A stretch of 64,000 nucleotides of DNA. It comes from Pontibacter sp. G13 (lineage in GTDB: Bacteria > Bacteroidota > Bacteroidia > J057). A program made the position numbers and the translations under genes. The notes under the pieces were generated by a model. It ran no database searches, was not told the origin of the DNA, and saw only the letters and a program-made list of their open reading frames with translations. The stretch is taken from contig NZ_CP134696.1 in NCBI RefSeq assembly GCF_031851795.1, positions 6,138,001 to 6,202,000 on the forward strand. Direction: 5' to 3'. Shown piece by piece: positions 38,350 to 46,738 of the stretch. Each line of letters begins with the position of its first letter. Positions within the stretch are counted from its first letter, which is position 1.

Positions 38350-39006
38350 TCAGACCGCTTCTACCTGCTGGCCGTCCATTCCCAGTTTGACTTCCACAGA
38401 GCCTCGCACTCGATATTCCTGTTCGACGGGCAGTTGGATCTCATCGAATCTGCGGTCTTTCAACAGCTGATATTGCGCTCGGACGAATGGCGTGATGTCT
38501 TCGATACTGAGCGGATCTTCGAGGGCATATCTTCGGGCGATTCCGCCTTTGATCCCGATCTGGATCGCCCGGTAATCTTGGCGTTGGTCAAACAGATTGT
38601 AGGCGGGGTCCCATTGAACGCGAACTTCGCTGTTGCTCAGGGCAAATTTCCATCCTTCTCTTGAACCATGAATGCGTTCTGTGTAAGTGCTGAGAACAGC
38701 ACGATCCAGGAGTAATTGGAAAAATTCATGGGACAATTTGATGGCCAAGATCCGTTCTTGGTCCTCTTTGGAAGCCCAGCCAGCGCGGTGCATCATCCAG
38801 AGGAAGTTGGGCTTGATCCAGGTCATCCTGCCCAATTTGAAAGGGCCGCCAAAGGCTTGGTGCGCTACTGCGTATTGGGCGATTTGGGGCTTGTAGGCCT
38901 GATATATGATCAGTCCATCCTCGTCGTATTGGGCGGTGATGGATCGGATGAGCTTGGGGGTATTCAGCTCGAATTCAGGGAGGGAGTGAGTATGGAGTGT
39001 AGACAT
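38350..39006 (-). CDS. DUF4291 family protein
   Basis: This 218-residue protein is a good match to DUF4291: RSITAQYDEDGLIIYQAYKPQIAQYAVAHQAFGG, then RMTWIKPNFLWMMHRAGWASKEDQERILAIKLSHEFF and VQWDPAYNLFDQRQDYRAIQIGIKGGIARRY. The family is thought to be ADP-ribosyltransferase-like from its conserved Arg, Tyr and Trp pattern, but the activity is unproven here. It has no signal peptide and is therefore cytoplasmic. It seems to be a single-gene unit. Confidence 0.85.
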   Translation of the reverse strand: MSTLHTHSLPEFELNTPKLIRSITAQYDEDGLIIYQAYKPQIAQYAVAHQAFGGPFKLGRMTWIKPNFLWMMHRAGWASKEDQERILAIKLSHEFFQLLLDRAVLSTYTERIHGSREGWKFALSNSEVRVQWDPAYNLFDQRQDYRAIQIGIKGGIARRYALEDPLSIEDITPFVRAQYQLLKDRRFDEIQLPVEQEYRVRGSVEVKLGMDGQQVEAV

Positions 39007-39135
39007 GATTGAATAGGTCAGGATCGACTCACGGTGATAGGGAGGGTATGAAACAATGCGTGCATACGTCTAGATTATTCAGAAGGTTGGAAAACTTTCT
39101 GAATTTTACGGAGTCAAAAATTATCCGCGATTACC

Positions 39136-40092
39136 TTATAAGTCAGGGTCGTTAGACGGATCAGGGGTTTTGTCAAACTGCTTGGATACCTTCAATGCGC
39201 CGGATTTGCGCCATGCTTCTTTCGAGATGAGATAATTGAGATACTTTCTGAATTTCTTGTATCGAATAGATTCAGGATTGAGCTTGATGGCTTCTTCAAT
39301 GGCTGTCAAAGCTTCTTTGGGGTCTTCCAAAGCCAAGTGCAAATGAGACTTGAAGTGCCAAGCAACAGCATCATCCGGCATATTTCCCAGATGAATATCG
39401 ATCTGTTCCACTGCCCGTTGAGGCATGCCCATCTGGTCGAAAATGACCGCTCTCTGATAGGCGATGAGTGGATGATCTGCTTGGATGGTTTCCACCTCGT
39501 CAAGCTGTTGGAGGGCTTTTCGGTATTTGTTCCGGGCAATTTGAATCCGACTCGCGAGCAGGTGGTACTCGATGAGGTCTTCCGGGTCAAGGCCAATTCC
39601 TAGTTCGATGGAAGCCCATGCCTCGTTGTATTTGCGGGATTTGAGCAATACACTGGCCTGATAGTAATAGCTCTCTGCGTGGGCTGGATCTACATCTAGC
39701 GCCTTTTCCAGTGCCTCCAGTGCTTGGGAGAAACGGCTCAGATCATCCAGAACGCATCCAAGCTGAAGGTGTCCTAGCACATCCTCCGGTTCTAGCTCGG
39801 TATATAGTCTGAGATCAATGAGCGCATCTGTGAATTGGCCAGATTGAGCGAGCAAGAGGCCTCGTAGATAATACCCATCCGCGGCTTCTGGAGCGATATC
39901 CAGCCATTTCCCTAGCGCTTCAATCGCTTCCTCGGGTCTATTCAGCTCCACCAAGAGTTCGGAGCGGTACTTCCAAAGCTCTTCCCAATCCGGCTCAATC
40001 GCCAAAGCTTGGTCCAAGGATTCCAAGGCCTCCTCCCAGCAAGAGAGTGAGGCGAGTGTACGGCTGTGGGCAAGTAGGTGGGATGTCTGCAT
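39136..40092 (-). CDS. Tetratricopeptide repeat protein
   Basis: This 318-residue protein is composed of about eight TPR units (for example WEEALESLDQALAIEPDWEEL, EEAIEALGKWLDIAPEAADGYYLRG, SQALEALEKALDVDPAHAESYYYQAS and KEALTAIEEAIKLNPESIRY). Such repeats form a helical solenoid that binds protein partners. There is no signal peptide, so it is cytoplasmic. It is divergent from the small gene at 40263; a palindrome lies between them. The partner is unknown. Confidence 0.85.
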   Translation of the reverse strand: MQTSHLLAHSRTLASLSCWEEALESLDQALAIEPDWEELWKYRSELLVELNRPEEAIEALGKWLDIAPEAADGYYLRGLLLAQSGQFTDALIDLRLYTELEPEDVLGHLQLGCVLDDLSRFSQALEALEKALDVDPAHAESYYYQASVLLKSRKYNEAWASIELGIGLDPEDLIEYHLLASRIQIARNKYRKALQQLDEVETIQADHPLIAYQRAVIFDQMGMPQRAVEQIDIHLGNMPDDAVAWHFKSHLHLALEDPKEALTAIEEAIKLNPESIRYKKFRKYLNYLISKEAWRKSGALKVSKQFDKTPDPSNDPDL

Positions 40093-40194
40093 AGATCTAG
40101 GGAAGCTGGGGTCGCGTATTGTGTAAGATAAGCACTTGTACGGAAACTAGCGAGAACCGATTACGCGAACAAGGTAGAAGATTTGGGATGCCTT

Positions 40195-40222
40195 GTTTAA
40201 TTATTTGACTAAATGATTAAAC
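40195..40222. promoter_or_regulatory. Near-perfect inverted repeat, possible operator
   Basis: GTTTAATTATTT and AAATGATTAAAC are inverted repeats (11 of 12 bases match) separated by GACT. It lies 41 bases before the ATG at 40263 and 103 bases from the divergent TPR gene, a typical place for a dimeric repressor site. It could also be a weak hairpin. Confidence 0.45.
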
Positions 40223-40262
40223 AAAAAATTGTCAGACCTGTTCTTGGAAGAAAACATTGATT

Positions 40263-40475
40263 ATGGCACAAGACACTCAAAATTGGCCCGAACTTGCAGC
40301 TGGACTGTATGACAAACTCACAGGGAGAAATGCCGAAATCTCCTATGAATTCAACAACTTCGACGTTCAAGTCCCGAGTAGCGCTTCCAACGATGCTCAA
40401 CACGCTCACTGGAAAATCAACGGAACCTTGAAGATCCGCACTCAGGATTCCGGTCAAAACCGATCTGACAATTAG
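40263..40475 (+). CDS. Small protein of unknown function
   Basis: This is a 70-residue soluble protein (MAQDTQNWPELAAGLYDKLTG..EISYEFNNFDVQVPS..HWKINGTLKIRTQDSGQ). It has a helix-then-beta-strand composition and no signal peptide. The pattern of GLYDKLTGRNAEISYEFNN recalls short phage- or plasmid-borne proteins but matches no family I know. The start at 40263 has an ATG; an upstream TTG adds two codons. It precedes the 40524 gene by 48 bases, probably in one transcript. Confidence 0.65.
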   Translation: MAQDTQNWPELAAGLYDKLTGRNAEISYEFNNFDVQVPSSASNDAQHAHWKINGTLKIRTQDSGQNRSDN

Positions 40476-40523
40476 GAACATAGCCGTTTGGTCTTCGGAC
40501 CGGACGGCTCAATCATTTGAGGC

Positions 40524-40865
40524 ATGGAAAACTGGATGCACGCTTTACAGACTCTTTCCTTCGAGGGCAAACTGGACATCGAGTCCGATCACGGAACCGT
40601 GTCGATATCGGGAGGATATGAGGACGGAATCATCTGTACATTTGATCGAGGCGCTGCGTTCAGACATGTGCTCCGATCCATCCGATCCCGAGGGTTTTCA
40701 TGGCAAGAATTATTCGACCAGAGGAAAGCTATTTCCCAATTTTCGCAGCCTATTTCGGTTTACATCCGGGAAGGAAAATTACTGGAAAGGCAATCAGACG
40801 GGAAGTTGCGCATGAATTACTGGTTGGCGATACCGCAGGTGGTGCGGGTGATGTTCTCGGACTGA
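40524..40865 (+). CDS. Protein of unknown function
   Basis: This 113-residue soluble protein (MENWMHALQTLSFEGKLDIESDHGTVSISGGYEDGIICTFDRGAAFRHVLRSIRS..) has an N-terminal beta region and a C-terminal helix-rich half, including RQSDGKLRMNYWLAIPQV. No motif of a known family was recognised. It follows the 70-residue protein in the same direction and ends just before a terminator hairpin, so the two probably form a small operon. Confidence 0.6.
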   Translation: MENWMHALQTLSFEGKLDIESDHGTVSISGGYEDGIICTFDRGAAFRHVLRSIRSRGFSWQELFDQRKAISQFSQPISVYIREGKLLERQSDGKLRMNYWLAIPQVVRVMFSD

Positions 40866-40873
40866 GCAATTCC

Positions 40874-40943
40874 CATTTACGTAAATAGCGTCAACATACT
40901 GACTGAATTTACGTGAATTGCGTCAACATACTGACGCAATTTT
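40874..40943 (+). repeat. Two tandem copies of a TTTACGT..GCGTCAACATACTGAC unit
   Basis: A unit of about 40 bases (TTTACGTRAATWGCGTCAAC then ATACTGAC) occurs twice in tandem directly after the 40524-40865 gene. The second copy has become a terminator hairpin. Confidence 0.6.
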
Positions 40944-40950
40944 CATTTTT
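40915..40950. terminator. Terminator hairpin between convergent genes
   Basis: AATTGCGTCA pairs perfectly with TGACGCAATT around ACATAC, followed by TTCATTTTTT. It ends the plus-strand pair and lies directly at the end of the DUF4132 gene. Confidence 0.8.
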
Positions 40951-43081
40951 TGATCCTGCCGGCATTCATTTCAGGTGCTTCGGTCAAAAGGGAAAGTCGA
41001 TACAATTCGTAGTGTATTTCCGAAAAAATGATAGGCGGGATCTCGCTGAGATCTTGAGGCGAACCAGCATGATTGAAGGTCAATTTGCCCATTCTGACAT
41101 ATTTAAAAATGCCTGCTGGCGTAGTCTCCCCATTTTGAAAGTCAACTCCTACTTCCAATATCGCTTCGAACGCTCCAGCTCGTTTGGTTGGGTAGTTGCC
41201 AGAATCCCATTGTCCCTGAAGGCTATAGGACCAGCCTTGTTTTTTGAGCCAATTTTCCATAGCGTGTTGCTGGAGCCAAATGCCCTCAAATTTCGTGGAA
41301 TGAGTATCTGAATGTGAGGTTTCCACACCGTACCGATATAGGTTTCTTCCAACCTGTACAAATGGTTGGATGATTCCTTCACTCGCAAGCGTTTCTCGCC
41401 AGTTTTCGACCTCTTGCCTAGTGCCTTGGCAGGGATGCCAAAGACTCACTTGCATTTCATCGAGGTTGGGCTCCACGGGTTCTCCCAGAATATTGATCCA
41501 TTCTCCGTCTGACGAAATCAAGTCGATAGAATGTGTCTCGGATTCAAACCGCCAGATCAATCCTTCCGCGATCATGCCTACGAGTGGGTGCTGCCGAAAA
41601 TGGGTATTCCAATGAGGGAAATCCATCTTTCGTAGCCTCAAATACATTCCCTGTATATGCTGTGTCTGGATGGCAAGTTGTTCCTTGACCTCTTTGGCGG
41701 TTTTCTTGATGGCTTTTATTTCTTCCTTGTGGGTAGTAGCAAGCGTTTTGGGAAGGGTTTTTTGCCGTTTTCCAGCGGGAGTTTCCCATGCTAATTTCAC
41801 TTGCCAGCTGGGTGTAAGCGTCAAAATTGCCCGGTATTCATCTAATTCCCATGCCCGTTTTCCATAAGAAAGCCCAAAATGTGGGGTGGTCATTTCAGCG
41901 AGGGATTCCATGGAGATGTCTGAAGCATTGGCCATCTGCTGGATTTGCTTGTCGATGAGTTTGTTGACAGATGGATATTTGATCTTATGCTTGAGCTTTT
42001 TCAGGTAGGGGAGTCCGATTTCTGGAGCTTGCTGTCCAAATACATAGATGCCTGCATTGCCGATCTTCTTGGCGAGTGCCCCAATACTCGGAAGTTTTTT
42101 GAAGGACCAATGGGTGAGTTCCTCCAATTTGGGAAATACCTTCTGCGAATCTAGATAGGGCCAGGCCCATACCACCCCCCTGATCATGTCTAAGGTCAAT
42201 GGATTTACGTCTAGGGACGTTTTCGTTCGATGCCCTTTTTGGATGGACTGAATGGTGAGATTGATCAAATGCTCAAAATCTGATTCCCAATCGCGTTGAT
42301 GTTCCTTGAGATAAGCCTTGACCTGTTTCTTCCACTTCATCGAGGGTTTGGATCCTTTTCCGGCTTGCTGAAGGAGTGGAATGAAGGCTTCCCAACCATC
42401 TGGATTGGTCACTCGAAACGATTGGATTTCAGTTCCCACAGCATCTTGAACAATGACGATGCCCTTGTCATCTTGCCATTGGAGGATACTTAGCCGCTTT
42501 TTTAATTCTGAGGGATCTTGTGCGTACAAAAATGCCTGAGCCAAAGGTTCCAATTGCCTGTTCAGTTGTTCTGGTATCGGAAATTCATGGATGTTGCGCT
42601 CAAGTAGATTCATGAGGTCTGAATATGGGAAAAGGTAGAATCCAATGCGCTCTGCATGAAAAAAATGGGTGACCTCACCTACCAAGAAACTCAATTCTCC
42701 AAGCGTCAATGGACCTATCATTCGTATCATTTTTGCTGTTAGGGATTCTAGATCAAATCCCCGCTTTTCATTGCGAGCAAGTATCCAGAGCACAGCTCCA
42801 ATGCTCAATAGCTGCGATTCATGGTTCAATCGGGTAAATGACTGAATGAGCCCTTCCATATTCTCTGTGGAGATCCTGCCCGCTACGTTATGCCATTTCA
42901 CAATCTTTTTCGCCCATTCTTCGGCATGACTTGGATCGGCTGAACCTTGGGCTAATCTTTTGGTCAAAGTAGAAATATACTGAGAGAGCTCGATGCTGGT
43001 CATTGGATTGTTTTGGGTGATAAATAAGGCATAAATGTCATTTTTACCAACTTTAAAGTTGTATAATGTTTGGGATCTCAT
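40943..43081 (-). CDS. DUF4132 (MolR-like) protein
   Basis: This 712-residue cytoplasmic protein matches DUF4132. A helical-repeat-like N-terminal two-thirds is followed by the domain itself near residues 395-530: SLAEMTTPHFGLSYGKRAWELDEYRAILTL..WETPAGKRQKTLPKTL..IQGMYLRLRKMDFPHWNTHFRQHPLVGMIAEGLIWRF. The family includes E. coli MolR-type proteins of unclear function and often sits beside WGR domains, absent here. The ATG at 43081 is used; one at 43003 (MTSIELSQY) is an alternative. The gene looks solitary. Confidence 0.82.
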   Translation of the reverse strand: MRSQTLYNFKVGKNDIYALFITQNNPMTSIELSQYISTLTKRLAQGSADPSHAEEWAKKIVKWHNVAGRISTENMEGLIQSFTRLNHESQLLSIGAVLWILARNEKRGFDLESLTAKMIRMIGPLTLGELSFLVGEVTHFFHAERIGFYLFPYSDLMNLLERNIHEFPIPEQLNRQLEPLAQAFLYAQDPSELKKRLSILQWQDDKGIVIVQDAVGTEIQSFRVTNPDGWEAFIPLLQQAGKGSKPSMKWKKQVKAYLKEHQRDWESDFEHLINLTIQSIQKGHRTKTSLDVNPLTLDMIRGVVWAWPYLDSQKVFPKLEELTHWSFKKLPSIGALAKKIGNAGIYVFGQQAPEIGLPYLKKLKHKIKYPSVNKLIDKQIQQMANASDISMESLAEMTTPHFGLSYGKRAWELDEYRAILTLTPSWQVKLAWETPAGKRQKTLPKTLATTHKEEIKAIKKTAKEVKEQLAIQTQHIQGMYLRLRKMDFPHWNTHFRQHPLVGMIAEGLIWRFESETHSIDLISSDGEWINILGEPVEPNLDEMQVSLWHPCQGTRQEVENWRETLASEGIIQPFVQVGRNLYRYGVETSHSDTHSTKFEGIWLQQHAMENWLKKQGWSYSLQGQWDSGNYPTKRAGAFEAILEVGVDFQNGETTPAGIFKYVRMGKLTFNHAGSPQDLSEIPPIIFSEIHYELYRLSLLTEAPEMNAGRIKK

Positions 43082-43258
43082 CAGGTCATCCCCTGATTTC
43101 TACCAATCCATCCCGCCCAAAACGCTCATTTTTCTGACGTACATCTTGTTTTCTTGACCCTTCATTTATTTCCCTTCCAACCTCGAAAATTTTGGTTTTG
43201 CGGGATGGGTAAAATGTGTAGATTGGGAGGTTGATGTTAACCCCCAAACCCCGAGAAT

Positions 43259-44158
43259 ATGTCCATACTGTTTGATAGCTTCCAAGAATGGAAGGAAGCT
43301 TGCGAACGCACTCAAGCCCCTCCGTGGAAGCCCGTCCTCGAATACGAGATAGTTCAGAAGAATCGCGAGGAATCCTTTATCTGGGAGAAGCTGGAACAGG
43401 CCTATGCAGTCATGAAGGATGCGGTACAGACAGGCCTCACCGAAGACATGACATCTTTCAGCGGCATGGTCAAGAACGGCGCCAAGAAGGTCATCAATTC
43501 GCCAATCAGCGTACTTGGGCCTCAGTTCCAGAAGCTCATCGCCTATTCACTTGCCGCCAAGGAAGTGAATTCGTGCATGGGACGGATCGTAGCGGCACCG
43601 ACCGCTGGTGCTTCTGGAATCATGCCGGGTGTGCTGGTCATGATGGAGGAGCTACACGAGATCGAACCCCGAAAGCTACACGAGGGCATGTTGGTGTCCG
43701 CCGGGATCGCCTTGATCATTGAAAAGCGCGCCTCGATTGCCGGGGCCGTAGGTGGGTGCCAGGCTGAAACAGGAACTGCGGCAGCCATGGCCGCGGGAGC
43801 GATTGTCTATACCTTGGGAGGAGATCTGGAGACCATTTTCGAGTCGGTCGCCATCACGATCATGAATATGCTCGGACTCATCTGTGACCCAGTGGCGGGA
43901 TTGGTAGAGGTGCCTTGTGTAAAACGAAATGGGTCTGCAGCAGTGATTGCCTTTGCTTCTGCGCAAATCGCCCTTGCTGGAGATTCAGCAATGATTCCCG
44001 TCGATGAGGTGATCGATGCGATGGGAGAGGTGGGCGCTTCGATGGAAGACAAATACAAGGAAACGGCCCTCGGAGGAATCGCCAATACGCCTACTGCCCG
44101 TGAGATTGAGGCTCGGGTGCTGGTTCAGGAGGCAGAGCAGGTTGAGGAAGAAATATAA
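43259..44158 (+). CDS. sdaAA: L-serine ammonia-lyase, iron-sulfur type, alpha subunit
   Basis: This 299-residue enzyme subunit deaminates L-serine to pyruvate and ammonia. The 4Fe-4S and active-site motifs are intact: SFSGMVKNGAKK, NSCMGRIVAAPTAGASGIMPGV, GGCQAETGTAAAMAAGA and GLICDPVAGLVEVPCVKRN. The length is that of the separate alpha subunit. A beta subunit gene (sdaAB) is not adjacent, so it would have to be elsewhere or the alpha subunit acts alone. A long hairpin follows the stop codon. Confidence 0.92.
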   Translation: MSILFDSFQEWKEACERTQAPPWKPVLEYEIVQKNREESFIWEKLEQAYAVMKDAVQTGLTEDMTSFSGMVKNGAKKVINSPISVLGPQFQKLIAYSLAAKEVNSCMGRIVAAPTAGASGIMPGVLVMMEELHEIEPRKLHEGMLVSAGIALIIEKRASIAGAVGGCQAETGTAAAMAAGAIVYTLGGDLETIFESVAITIMNMLGLICDPVAGLVEVPCVKRNGSAAVIAFASAQIALAGDSAMIPVDEVIDAMGEVGASMEDKYKETALGGIANTPTAREIEARVLVQEAEQVEEEI

Positions 44159-44204
44159 GGGTCGGAGCAGCCAAACAGCTCCCTGTTTCAATCGAAGACA
44201 TGTA

Positions 44205-44259
44205 AGCCCATTCGGAAATTGCGATTGGAAAAACTCCGATCAATTTGTCCGAATGGGCT
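44205..44259. terminator. Long inverted repeat after sdaAA
   Basis: AGCCCATTCGGA pairs perfectly with TCCGAATGGGCT; the interior (AATTG against CAATT, then GATTGGA against TCCGATC) continues the stem. It is followed by AACTGTTTTAATTT. It is a strong hairpin with a moderate T-tract, a likely terminator of sdaAA. Confidence 0.65.
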
Positions 44260-44450
44260 AACTGTTTTAATTTCCAAATTAACGGCAATTTAAGCCAATA
44301 TGATTGGTAGAAAGTCCCACTTGATCGGTTTTCGTAAAGGGTCAACTATTCCTGAATGATGTAATGTCGGCACAATTTTCGCGTGCTGCATGAAGCTGAA
44401 TTCTACTAGCTTTTTCCCATCAATCCGCATTTATTAAGACTTCTGAATCC

Positions 44451-45275
44451 ATGGTGCGTAGTGCTTGCTTGCTAATCCTTTCGTTGCTCTTCTTTGGTAC
44501 CCCCGTCCGCGCAGAGCGTGTCTTGGAAGATCTGGATTTCAATTCTGGAAATTGGGCCATGATCGGCGTTCCGCTTCACAACTACAAGTTGCTCCCGATC
44601 CAAGAGGAGTTGGGAACTTTCGTTTCGCGTGATCTCAGCATGATGAAGAAAATTCAGGAAGCCTGGGATCTGGATGTCACCTATGACTCCAAATGCGATT
44701 ATCACTATGCCCTCAAATTTTACGAGGATGGGAAATTGATTAAGACCCTCACCCTCAACCTCCATTGTGGGTATCTGACCTACCAAGGGCTTTCCTACGA
44801 ATTCTCCCCCAATGAATTCGAATTGTTCCGCAACAATTCCACCCCCATCGCATGGTCCCGGATTTCCTTCAAGGATCTCGGCCTCCTCAAGGAAGCCGTC
44901 AGTACCTTGGACAACCGCAAAGACATTTTCTGGTATGACGACGTGCACCAGTATGTATATCCCGGTTTTTTCATGATTTCGGTGAATAACATTCCTTGGA
45001 ACTCAGACCTTGATTCTCTGCACCAAGTCGTCCATGACAAGATGATCGAGCGCACTGCTTCTACCGAATTCTACCTACAAGAATATTTTCACGTGATCCG
45101 CGGAGACAAATTGTTTGTGCGATATGTTGTAAATTGTGAGGAGCATTTGGCTGGAATTTTGGAAAAAGGCGTTTCCCTACCGTGGAGACCCCATATCCAA
45201 GCAGGGGATTCCGTGAGCATTTTGGCGATTGGTATCGACGAGACCAAATATCGACAGCTCATGGGTCAGCAATAA
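44451..45275 (+). CDS. Secreted protein of unknown function
   Basis: This 274-residue exported protein has a signal peptide (MVRSACLLILSLLFFGTPVRAE). The mature part has several Cys (YDSKCDYHYALKFY, TLNLHCGYLTY, RYVVNCEEHL) and aromatic-rich strands (DIFWYDDVHQYVYPGFFMISVNN). I recognise no family. It ends 10 bases before the PhoX start, so it is likely the first gene of the PhoX-P450-Crp operon. Confidence 0.7.
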   Translation: MVRSACLLILSLLFFGTPVRAERVLEDLDFNSGNWAMIGVPLHNYKLLPIQEELGTFVSRDLSMMKKIQEAWDLDVTYDSKCDYHYALKFYEDGKLIKTLTLNLHCGYLTYQGLSYEFSPNEFELFRNNSTPIAWSRISFKDLGLLKEAVSTLDNRKDIFWYDDVHQYVYPGFFMISVNNIPWNSDLDSLHQVVHDKMIERTASTEFYLQEYFHVIRGDKLFVRYVVNCEEHLAGILEKGVSLPWRPHIQAGDSVSILAIGIDETKYRQLMGQQ

Positions 45276-45285
45276 GCGACGCACT

Positions 45286-46731
45286 ATGCAAGATCCCATC
45301 TCGAGAAGATATTTCCTTCAACTAGCCGGCAAGATCTCTGCCGGCTTTTTTGGCCTTCAGGCCGTGGCCTCATCTGCACTGGCAGCGGAATCCCCCGCTC
45401 CGGGTCAGGTCTTGGGCCGCGGATATGGAGCCTTGCGCACCGATCCCAAGGGGATTCTCAATCTGCCCAAAGGATTTTCCTACCGCATCATTTCGCAGCA
45501 TGGTACCGTCATGGATGATGGATTCTTCGTGCCGGGAAAGCCTGATGGCATGGCGACCTTTCTCGGCCCAGAAGGAAAAACCATCATCGTCAGGAATCAC
45601 GAGTTGAGCCCTGAAATGAATGATCTCGGAGCTTTTGGGGAAAAGCTAGAACTGCTCCGAGCTGTACCAAAATCTGCCTTGTACGACTTTGGGGGAGGAA
45701 AATTGCCCGGACTGGGAGGGACGACCACGCTGGTATACGATACCAAAACCCACACCGTGGAAAAGGAATTCCTGAGTCTCGCGGGGACGATCCGAAATTG
45801 TGCTGGCGGGCCCACCCCGTGGAATACGTGGATCACATGCGAGGAAACCGTCTTGAAGAATGTGGGGGATCTGGAGCAAACGCATGGATACAATTTCGAA
45901 GTGCCAGCTTCGCATATTCCCCAGTTGTATGATCCTGTCCCACTGAAAGCCATGGGAAGGTTTCAGCATGAGGCTGTCGCGGTCGAACCCAACTCCGGTA
46001 TTGTGTATCAAACGGAAGATCGCCACGATGGAGTCATCTACCGATTCCTTCCCAAAGTTCCCGGTAAGCTCCACAAAGGCGGCAAGCTTCAAGCACTCGC
46101 TATTCGCGACCGCAAATCCTTCGACACCCGCAATTGGGCAGGCTTGAAAACCGAGCGATTTCCCAAGAATCTGCCGCTCCCCGTGATGTGGATCGACGTG
46201 GAGGATGTAGAGTCTCCCGATGATCAGTTGAGGTACCAGTCCTTTGAAGCGGGAGCTGCGAGATTTGCCCGAGGAGAAGGGATGTGGTATGGAAATGAGG
46301 AAGTGTTTTTTGCCTGTACCAATGGTGGAATCAGAAAGCAAGGTCAGATTTTCAGATATGTACCCAGTCCGTACGAAGGAACCAGCCGGGAAGGGGAAAG
46401 ACCCGCTACGCTTGAATTGTTTATCGAGCCCAACCGTTCACGACTGCTGGAAAACTGTGACAACTTGACGGTATCGCCATTTGGCGATCTTATGGTCTGC
46501 GAGGACAATCTCAATCCTCGAATTTTGGGGGTGACTCCCTCGGGTGAAATCTATCCATTTGCTCACAACATCGGGTTTATGTCCGAATTTGCCGGAGTGT
46601 GCTTCTCTCCAGACGGATCGACCATGTTCGTGAATATTCAGCATGCCAATCTCACATTTGCCATCACAGGGCCATTCCGCCGACCGGAGGCCCAAGCATG
46701 GCAGACCTTCAAACCTAGCCGCAACAAATAA
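45286..46731 (+). CDS. PhoX-type (DUF839) Tat-exported phosphatase-like protein
   Basis: This 481-residue protein carries a twin-arginine signal (SRRYFLQLAGKISAGFFGLQ..ALA), so it is exported folded. The body is the PhoX/DUF839 propeller: KGFSYRIISQHG, TIIVRNHELSPE, GGTTTLVYDTKTHTVEKEFLSLAGTIRNCAGGPTPWNTWITCEETV, RFQHEAVAVEPNSGIVYQTEDRHDGVIYRFLP and LLENCDNLTVSPFGDLMVCEDN. True PhoX enzymes use a Ca/Fe cofactor; the conserved Cys, Glu and Asp positions appear present. Only 7 bases separate it from the P450 start. It may be an exported phosphatase or another propeller enzyme. Confidence 0.87.
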   Translation: MQDPISRRYFLQLAGKISAGFFGLQAVASSALAAESPAPGQVLGRGYGALRTDPKGILNLPKGFSYRIISQHGTVMDDGFFVPGKPDGMATFLGPEGKTIIVRNHELSPEMNDLGAFGEKLELLRAVPKSALYDFGGGKLPGLGGTTTLVYDTKTHTVEKEFLSLAGTIRNCAGGPTPWNTWITCEETVLKNVGDLEQTHGYNFEVPASHIPQLYDPVPLKAMGRFQHEAVAVEPNSGIVYQTEDRHDGVIYRFLPKVPGKLHKGGKLQALAIRDRKSFDTRNWAGLKTERFPKNLPLPVMWIDVEDVESPDDQLRYQSFEAGAARFARGEGMWYGNEEVFFACTNGGIRKQGQIFRYVPSPYEGTSREGERPATLELFIEPNRSRLLENCDNLTVSPFGDLMVCEDNLNPRILGVTPSGEIYPFAHNIGFMSEFAGVCFSPDGSTMFVNIQHANLTFAITGPFRRPEAQAWQTFKPSRNK

Positions 46732-46738
46732 TCTGTCC

